From Hirudo medicinalis (Eukaryota > Annelida > Clitellata > Hirudinida > Hirudinidae): a stretch of 57,000 nucleotides of DNA. Below the pieces are notes generated by a model, which ran no database searches, was not told where the DNA came from, and saw only the letters and a program-made list of their open reading frames with translations. Shown in pieces: positions 49,086-57,000 of the stretch. The stretch's first letter is position 1. Each line of letters opens with the position of its first letter. The position numbers and the translations under genes are program-made. Where the stretch lies: contig MPNW01000204.1 of the NCBI GenBank assembly GCA_011800805.1, positions 3,216 through 60,215 of the forward strand, given 5' to 3'.

Positions 49086-52000
49086 TCAGGATGATGGAGG
49101 ATCAAGAATGAAAATGTGCTTCTCAAAGGATGGTTTTGGAAAGAGGAAGTTTCTCATGATTGTGTCAAGTTCTTCCAGGGACAACAAGATGTGCTGCTGA
49201 ACGACATGGTCGCAGTCTGTCTTGTAGGTATATTTCAAAAGTCTGTAAAACTCGGGTAGGAAATCTCCCAAAATCTTCCAAAATAGAAACTCAAATTATT
49301 ATTATTATTACATTCACAGAAACAAATTCTTGAAAGTTTAAAGAAGTGAATTAAGTAAAAAACAGTTGTTGATGTATAATCTTGTATAATGATATACTCA
49401 CATGAAAAGTTTCTTTTGAAGTACCCTGAAGAATTTGTGTTGTTAGCAAAGCTGCAGCCCTCCTTACTTCAACACTTTTATCAAACTTCAAAATATCTTG
49501 TACTATATCAAAGATCTGTTTAATGAAATATTGAACAAAATTATTCAACAAATGAAACAGCCTCATACACAAGGAAACATGTGGAAGTTCATCTTTAAAA
49601 CAATAAAAATAAACGAGTATGTTGGACCTTCTAAATTACCTAAGAAGATTAGTTTATTACAAATCTGTCACAAAAGAAACTCTTTAAAAAAGAATTGACA
49701 AGTCATTGACCATTAAAGTCCTTTATGTACGACAATCTGACGTCTCAAAAATAATAACATTGTTTATTAACATTCATCACATTTCCATCCTCAATAATCT
49801 CACCAATGCTATTACCTCCATTAAAGCAGCAACTTATATCATCAATAGTACTTTCATTCGTTCCCATATTACCGTATCCTCAAACTTCTCTTCTTTCCAA
49901 TCTGCATACAGACCCAGTTTTTCTACAGAAACTGCTCTTTCACATCTTCAACAATCTCTCTGACATATGTGACAAGGGCAATTGAGCCCTTGTCTTGGTC
50001 GGTCTGGACCTCTCGGTGGCATTTAACACTATCAACCACTTAAGTAGACTTAAGTCTACTGTTGGAGAGACTTAAGTCCGACTTTGGAATCAATGGCTTT
50101 GGATACAATCTTACCTTTCTAATAGAATCCTGTATGTGAAACTTGGCGACCACTCCTCCTCTCCAGTTGAACTTCTTGCTGGTGTTGCTCAGGGCTCTGT
50201 CCTGGGACCTTTGCTTTTCACAACCTACACTTCACCTCTGTCCAACATCATTCATGACTTCAAAGTATCTCTACATCAATATGCAGATGACACAAGTCTC
50301 TTCTCTATCCTCTCCAGCCATAGCATGTCTGATCGACTTGGAAATCTGCAGAGGTTCACAGATGCAATCAATGATTGGCATCTTGTTAACTTTCTTCGAT
50401 TGAATCCGCAGAAATCCGAAATCACGTTCATTGACACCTGTCTGCCTAAAAACTCTCCCCCATCCTCCATAGACATCACAGGCACCCTCCTTCCTTCTTC
50501 TACTACTCTTAATCTGAGTGTTACTTTTGATTCTCACCTCAGCTTTAAAGAACAATCTGCCTCCATCAAATCATGCAATCGCCTCATCTGGGCAATTTGG
50601 CATGTCCGCTCCTCTCTGTCGACACAACTTCTGCCCTTGTGCGCAGTCTCTCTCGCCTGGATTACTGCAATTCCCTTCTCTATGGTACATCTGCTTCCTT
50701 GATCCATAATCGCATCATCTTCAAAATCGCCCTCTTGACATATCAAACTCTCGCAACATCCAATCCACCCTATCTCCACCACCTCATTCTCTGCTGCCAT
50801 GCACCTGGTCTTCATTCATCTTCCACCATTCAACTACACCAACCAGTTCACAAATCATCCCTCATCAACAAAGGCTTCTCTTATGCCTCTTCTGTTATCT
50901 GGAATGCATTACCTCCCTCATAAGAGCTAAGCCATCACTGGAGCTCTTCAAACATCACCTGAAGACCCATCTCTTCAGGACACCAACATGAATCTAAGGA
51001 AGACACAAGGTGCCTCTGATGCTATGCAAATGGCACATTATAAATTAACTATTGCTATTATTATTGTTGTTGTTGCTGCTGTTATTATTATTGTTATTCA
51101 TCTCAACTGCTTAATGTTTTTAGTCACAACAATTATTTTTTCTGGTAGGTCATCCTTAAGTGAGATTCTATCCTTTCAAATGCCCTTTTGAGCATTACTT
51201 TGTTGTATTTTTATGAGAATTACTTTTTAATATGCTCAATAAAAATTCGTTCAAGCGAAATTAGTTTCAGATCAACTTATCACCACTCCAGAATTATTCA
51301 AACAATCCCCAATTCAAGCCTTGAAAGACTCACTTCATAAAGACAGGAGCTCAGTGAAAAACGGAGCAATTTGCAAACTTCGGCAAGATTTGAAATTGAC
51401 GAGGACTTAATTGCTTCATCTTCATCTTTCAGCACATTCAACAATGTTGACAGCAGACTATCTTTGTAAGTCACAGCCAAAGCACCTACAACGTGATATC
51501 AATAGCAACTCCCACATTAAACTTATTATGAACACTTTCACATTGTTCAATATTTTAAAATGCATTTGAAACATAAACATATTTGAATAAAACCTATCAT
51601 TTTGATGACTTTGACCAATGCCTCTCCTAGCTTGAGTTTGATTTCAACACGATTCTTTTCAAAATTCTTCTTGTAATCCTCCATGAGAGACGGAACGACA
51701 AAATCAGGATGTCTGGATGCCAAAGAAGAAAGTGCTTCAATAGCACTGAGGTAGATGTATGAGTCCTCGTGGCACAAACATGATCTGCAGATTTTCAACA
51801 GAAGTATTTTGTGATTATTAGCATCAGGATCTTTAGCAATTATTAATTTCTTCATTTTTATGAGACCAGCTCCTTTGATTGGCTCGAGGAAATTGGTTAC
51901 ATTTGTTAGCATTTCTTTGAATTCAGGTCCAAGATTCCTTGATGCCAAGATTTCATTTGAATCTTCATAATATGACTTTTCATTTGTTGATATCTCTTCT

Positions 52001-55000
52001 ATCAGTTTCCTCCTTGGATTTGCTTTTAAATGAGATGAGGTTGTTAAAAAACTTCCTTTGCTTGAGAAGTGTGAAATTGAAGCAAGATCTTCTTCAGGAG
52101 TTGCAGAGAGAATATTACCAGGCAAATCAGAGTTCATGTTCATTTGGCTTGCACAAGCACTATTCTGATCATTGTGATCCAGTGAGATCTTGCCCACGAG
52201 GTTGTCCAATGGAGTTCCATCTTTAAAATTTAAAGTTGTTGAGTCATACTTAGAATCAGAGACTTTCCCATGTGTTGCAATGGCTTCCATGAGTTCGTAC
52301 GAAATGACTCGAATTTCTTGTGACAGATGGTGACTCGACAGATACCTCAGGAGGGGGAGGAATGGTTCTGCTTGGCACCATTTGTCGTGGGTCATCTGGA
52401 CAAATTAGGAGATCATATAAATATTATTCATTTCTGATAATTCAGACATAATTTGATTGTGTCATATTACTTTTCTCAGATTTAAGCAGTGTAAGTTCAA
52501 ATTTTATTAAAATAGAATAAATTTCAAGACAATAAAAAAAATATTTCAACCCTTTTGGATTCAATAATGATGGAAGTCAAAAGTCCAACAGCAAATGAAA
52601 GTATTTCATTTTGCAGTTCCACTGCGGTATTTTCCATGGAATTCTCTTTTGCAATTTTCATCATGGCAACACTTCTTTCCATTATTACCTGGAAAATTAA
52701 AGATTTGTTTGGACATGATAAGTGACTTGCTGTTCTGAAACTTGATTGTTGGTGAGATGCTTATTTTAGAACATATGGCTTAACATTACTCCCCAAGATT
52801 TGGACAAGCATTAACTCTTATTTGATTCAAATAACCTCACTCAAAGTATAACTTGCAGCTTCATTAAGAAGAAACCTTTGTGCATGAAGTTGTTAATTTG
52901 CAACAAAGAGTTTGTGGGTGGTAAAAAGTTAAACAATACAACTTGAACAAATTGCAATAAACATGCACCTGGCAAACTGGAAAGATATCTTCAATGTTTA
53001 AAGAGCACAGATCACAAAACACTTCCACAAAGTCACTGAGAAAAGTCAACAAAGTTACGTTCCTCAACCACAAAGACTCGTCTCCATTTCCAGTGGAGAG
53101 AAGTTGATGCCAGAGGTCATCCCCTTCACCCACTTCTTGGCAAGAAATTTGAGAAAATTCCTGGAGTGTTGCCTTGAAAATGTTGGCTGCAATTTCCTGG
53201 TCACTGATGGTGGTGATCAGTTGGAGAAGACATGAAACTTTCTGCTGCGATTCCTTGAATTTAGAAGTTGTATGCATTTGAACTGTAGAACTGAAAAGAA
53301 AGATAATTTTGCTTCATAATAAATGTAATAGCTTCTCAATAACAGAAGTTCTTACATTTGTTTTCCTCATACAAAAATATTTGACAACTGCATTGGCCTG
53401 ACAAATGCAAATTTTCCTTACTTTGCTTTTAGAACGACCTTGATTCCTCCTGATGCTCCGAGTGCAAACTGCACTTCCTCGGACAGGAAATAAAAATCAT
53501 CCACATTGAGAGAGGTCGGACACTGTTTGAGATTGAGGAAGATTTTCAGCAATGAAACTGCTTTCCATTGATCAACATTTTTTAAAATGTTGACAAGGAT
53601 GGATTGAATGAGTGAGCTGTGAACAAACAAGTCAACACTTTTAAAATGACTTTGTGCTTAAATTCGTGACTTTCAAACACACAATTTATTTTGCAACAAA
53701 TTTTTGAAAAAATATTGGATTCACTTTAGAAAGGATATGCTGGGAAATGAGCTGAACGTGTAAAACTGGAAAAGGATGGGGACGAATGGGAGGAAATGAG
53801 AAGGGAGTGATGAGTTTGGAACATGGGATATCACCAAAAGCTGAAATATAAAACGATTTCAAAATATACATATTTTATTATGTGCAGACATCCATTTTCT
53901 GTAATGTAAGTTGTTGTAATTAATTTTATTTGCAATTAGTAATAAAATATTAGAGGTTGAATTTACCTCATGAAGCTTTTCAATGCACGTTGACAATTCC
54001 TTCTCAGAAACGACCTCCTTTTCATGAATTTCTAAAAAGAAAATAAAATGCGAACCTGCCCATTGTAATTAGTTGTTCAATGTTCATGCTACTCAAGCAT
54101 CACTTAATGACTGATTTTAATGTTAAATTATTAGTCCAAATAAAATGATTGCAATGGAACCGACATGCACAAATAAACTTTACAAAAGTATTTATGTAAA
54201 TGGAAAACATTTATACTCATAAAAATATCAAGAAACACCTTCTTGGCATAAACCAGGATGTGAGCAAGCGATGAGAGCCTTAAGGAAGACATTGAGAAAT
54301 TGTTCTTTGAAGACGTTCTGCCGAGTTGACGACAATTTCTCTAAGATGCCGACAACAACTTCCATCATTTTCTGCCGGTTCTCGGTAGACTCGGAACCAC
54401 TCGTCATGTGTTCCCATAAAATATCCAAAACCTAAGTAAGTCCAGAAGAAAAAAACAAAGTTGTGAACAAAAATGAAGTTAATGTTTTATTATTTGAGCA
54501 ATAATTAATTACTTGTCTGGTGATGTTGACATAATATTCTTCTGAAGAGACTTTCTTGAAAGGATAGTTAGAAATTAGGTCTGCCACAGATTCAATATGT
54601 TTTTGGCAGTGTGCGGAACCTGATTGTGCTGCATTCAAATGTGATTGAATTGATGGCAACAAGAACTGTGAAGAAATACTAACATAGAAAATATTTGTTA
54701 TTAAAACCCAAGCCTTAAATTGAGTAAAGCCAACAACGAAAATAATTGAAAATCTCATTTAATACACCTTTTACCAGCACATAGAAAACAAGAAAAACAC
54801 TCAACCAGACAACTCTTCAGTGAGTGCCAAGATGCACTTCTTAACCCCTTCCCTTTTCATGATGGACTTCTTAAGAAACAAGCATCCTCTGAACACCAAC
54901 CACCTTGGTGGTGAAACAAAACTCCCCCCACAGAATGTTTCCTAAAATAATAAAATGATTTTCATTCAAATAACTGAAAATTTAAAATAGATTCATTTGC

Positions 55001-56020
55001 ATATTTCATAATTTCTTGAATTAGACAAATGATCACGTAGGCAATTTCACTTTATTTTGCCTTAAGTAAAGCTTACTTAAATATGACTTGGAAATGTTCT
55101 ATTTGTAACTTTGGTTGAAGCAAAAAATAAATAGTCATTGACATAACCATTACCACAGTAACCAATCATGAGTGTGAAGAACTAACCTGAGGTTGTTTGG
55201 CCACCAAGGAAAATACTTCCTTGATTAGGTATTTTTCGGGCAACCTGAGCATTACAACAGGCAAGTATTTCTTGAAATGTTCATCGGAGATGTCTGGAGA
55301 ATAAGACAGTTGAAGAAGAGCAGCCAAGTATGTGTTGAAATGATGACTTGTAATGTAACTACGAAAGATGTCAGTCTCCTTCATCTCAAATAACTGTATA
55401 ATAATGGTCATTGTTGCCTTGAGAAAATGAATGTTTTTATCCAAATCATTGGCTTGTGGGCACAGCAGTTTGAGGAGGAGCGGATCAGAGGAGATCTTCA
55501 TGTTCAGAGGCAATCCAACACCAGGATTAAGTTGCAGGCTCACACCAAGCAGAAATACCCGATCCAAAGAGTTCCTTAAAGTCTTTAACTGATTTGAGGT
55601 AAGGACATCAGGTAATAGCTTTGAAGAACCAAGCATTTGGTTTTGCTGAAAAACTTCTTTGAGCCATTTGAAGTAGAAATACAACATGAATACAACCCAA
55701 TCCACATACAGCTCTACTAGTTTGGAACAAACGATATTGGCCACATTTTCAGTCAACTTGAGAATTGCAGAAAACTCAGTTTTCAACATATGAAGCAGGG
55801 TACAACAATTTTCATCTTGGCACAAGTTTTTATAGACAGTTTGTATGGGTTTTCTAAATATTTCATCGCAATTTTCTGAAAGTAATATGTAATGTAAGAT
55901 AGAATATATATAATTTATTGATCATATATAACATGCAAAATACATACCTGCAGGTGAAGACGCAATCGCACATAAGCAGTCAAAAAGTTCAAAAATCCTT
56001 TTACTTGTAATTGAAACCAT
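49086..56020 (-). CDS. TANGO6: TANGO6 (transport and Golgi organization 6), HEAT/ARM-repeat protein
   Basis: Fourteen exons: 55948-56020, 55187-55875, about 54811-54941, about 54513-54678, 54239-54431, 53967-54031, 53725-53840, 53422-53616, 52969-53290, 52551-52688, 51594-52395, 51334-51485, 49402-49515, 49086-49274. All junctions keep phase, giving about 1114 residues, close to the vertebrate length. The protein is helical and Leu-rich like HEAT repeats; distinctive C-terminal motifs are EDSYIYLSAIEALSSLASRHP, EVRRAAALL and LEELDTIMRNFLFPKPSFEKHI. TANGO6 was found in Drosophila screens as needed for secretion and Golgi organisation. The exon 3/4 junction is the least certain: donor GTTGAG with acceptor TTCACAG breaks phase, while GTCTGG with TTAG restores it. 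The start Met (MVSITSKR) was chosen because it joins exon 2 in frame. Confidence 0.85.
49870..51100 (+). mobile_element. CR1/L2-like non-LTR retrotransposon fragment (dead reverse transcriptase)
   Basis: It lies in the TANGO6 intron 49516-51333, opposite in direction. Motifs in order are FQSAYRPSFSTETALSHLQ, LVGLDLSVAFNTINH (normally AFDTIDH), AGVAQGSVLGPLLF, HQYADDTSLF, then LSRLDYCNSLLY, VIWNALPPS and ELFKHHLKTHLF, and an ATT/GTT-rich 3' tail. The frame is broken by a stop near 49999 and shifts near 50100, 50600 and 50930. The first catalytic Asp is replaced by Asn. It is 5' truncated: endonuclease and the first RT blocks are missing. Confidence 0.92.
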
Positions 56021-56874
56021 TTTAGTAAGTATTCCAAGGTAACAAAACAATGTGGCCAAGCAATGGCAACGAGCCGTCCACTATAAATCTCGGTAAACAA
56101 CATTCACTTTTACTTCAAATCAAGAGCGCAAGAAATTAAATATATGTGAACCTTTAAAACTAGATAACCGGCTGGCAATATTTTTAATATTTTAATTTTT
56201 GGTTGTATAATGCTCTTAATTAAATTTATTTCGGCTTGTTCGCTAAAACATAAACACATGTTTAAATGAAAATATTGAGCCGTTATACTGTAAAACATAA
56301 AAATAAAGCATTAATTAATGATAAGTAAGATGTGTGGAGCAATAATTGTTTGAAAAGATTTGAAAATTAAATGGTTTACAATCCAAAGCCAATGGTTTGC
56401 GATGAACCTCACTAGACAGCCACAAGACTTATAACGATACTCGTTAGCTAGGAAAGAAAATCAGCAATTCAAAAACAAAACCCAGTTTAAAAATACACCC
56501 AATTTATCATTCCCTGCATTTAATGGAGGAAAATAACGATTATAAAGCCTCTATTTTCTACAATCTTTTATTACCAACACTGACCCAGCCGGATTCCACT
56601 CTGCCTTGAAAAGCTCTCATCCTCTTCAAGGAAAGCTAACCTCAATATCAAAGTGGTCTTGAAGTTCTGTTCGAACATAGTCCACTATAATCAACTTCGA
56701 TTTCATTATCATTAACAGAAGAATGAATAAGAAGCCAGATGCGGAACACTCCAATAAATGATTATTGTTTATTCTTTTTTTTTTGTTTCAATCTATAATT
56801 CCGACGAAACCAATAATGTGAATGATAAAATAAAATTTTCTGTGATACAAAGAGAGATTCAAAGCCTTAAATTT
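56021..56874. other. TANGO6 upstream region and retrotransposon tail
   Basis: The TANGO6 promoter should be near 56021-56300; no specific element was identified. The retroelement tail at 56560-56720 is listed separately. Confidence 0.4.
56560..56720 (+). mobile_element. Retrotransposon 3' tail related to 29190-29440
   Basis: TTACCAACACTGACCCAGCCGGATTCCACTCTGCCTT..., then CTCTTCAAG...AAAGTGGTCTTGAAGTTCTGT and CACTATAATCAACTTCGA, match 29310-29420 with few changes. Confidence 0.7.
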
Positions 56875-57000
56875 TCATCCCCTCATGGTGATTGGAGGAA
56901 GTCTCTTGCCAAGTTTCAGCTCAGGGTACATTCTCATCCTCAGTTCAGGTCGAATGATTCTTCCACTGAATCTCTTTCCACTTCTCAAGTTGTAATCGTT
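56875..57000 (-). CDS. C-terminal part of an unknown protein with dibasic GKR sites (partial)
   Basis: A minus frame is open from the window edge to TGA at 56875-56877 and encodes 41 residues. The sequence contains RSGKR and LGKR and ends in Gly after TMR. Gly-Lys-Arg is the usual amidation-plus-cleavage signal in neuropeptide precursors, and the composition is strongly basic. Nothing else is visible here, and two GKR motifs can also occur in basic nuclear or ribosomal proteins. The upstream exon is outside the window. Confidence 0.4.
   Translation of the reverse strand, partial: NDYNLRSGKRFSGRIIRPELRMRMYPELKLGKRLPPITMRG

Overview
The window is animal nuclear DNA: AT-rich, with multi-exon genes, GT/AG introns, many microsatellites and decayed retrotransposons. 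The best-matching families (Islet, EED, AEBP2/Jing, NIM1 kinase, an NR1-like nuclear receptor, lysosomal phospholipase A2, CAP protein, RMND1, TANGO6) are metazoan. Short introns and overall gene style suggest a protostome, perhaps a lophotrochozoan such as an annelid. The species is an inference and is not shown by the sequence. All gene models were built by hand from splice sites, codon phase and remembered family motifs; no alignment was run.

Layout, left to right. 1-601: a two-exon C-terminal piece of SDAD1 (minus), apparently cut off from the rest of its gene. 1.7-3.7 kb: a complete lysosomal phospholipase A2 / LCAT-like gene (minus). 5.9-6.6 kb: a secreted CAP/CRISP protein (minus). 8.6-10.5 kb: a six-exon nuclear receptor (plus). 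10.5-16 kb: mostly non-coding, with a retrotransposon tail. 16.1-21.3 kb: the LIM-homeobox gene Islet (plus), lacking a visible first exon and with a one-base gap in the homeobox. 21.3-24.8 kb: no recognised gene. 24.8-28.4 kb: EED (minus). 28.4-32.8 kb: gene-poor, with retrotransposon tails. 32.8-34.4 kb: AEBP2/Jing (plus). 35.1-36.3 kb: an unrecognised single-pass membrane protein (minus). 36.3-40.2 kb: repeats, including a small Helitron-type element and very long ATC/GAT microsatellites. 40.2-42.9 kb: NIM1-type kinase (plus). 43.8-47.9 kb: RMND1 (minus). 49.1-56.0 kb: TANGO6 (minus), whose third-last intron holds a CR1/L2-like reverse transcriptase fragment in the opposite direction. 56.9-57.0 kb: the end of an unknown minus-strand reading frame with dibasic sites.

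Functional links. EED is a core subunit of Polycomb repressive complex 2 and AEBP2 is a PRC2 accessory protein; here they are neighbours with divergent transcription, 4.4 kb apart between start codons. Islet and the nuclear receptor are transcription factors. The other genes are housekeeping or secretory genes with no evident shared pathway. No complete RNA gene, CRISPR array or operon was found.

The most distinctive non-gene features are two Helitron-like non-autonomous families (5' TC, 3' hairpin plus CTAG, A/T insertion), a tRNA-Gly(UCC)-derived segment in an Islet intron, an inverted ATC/GAT microsatellite centred on an unknown base, and the frameshift in the Islet homeobox.
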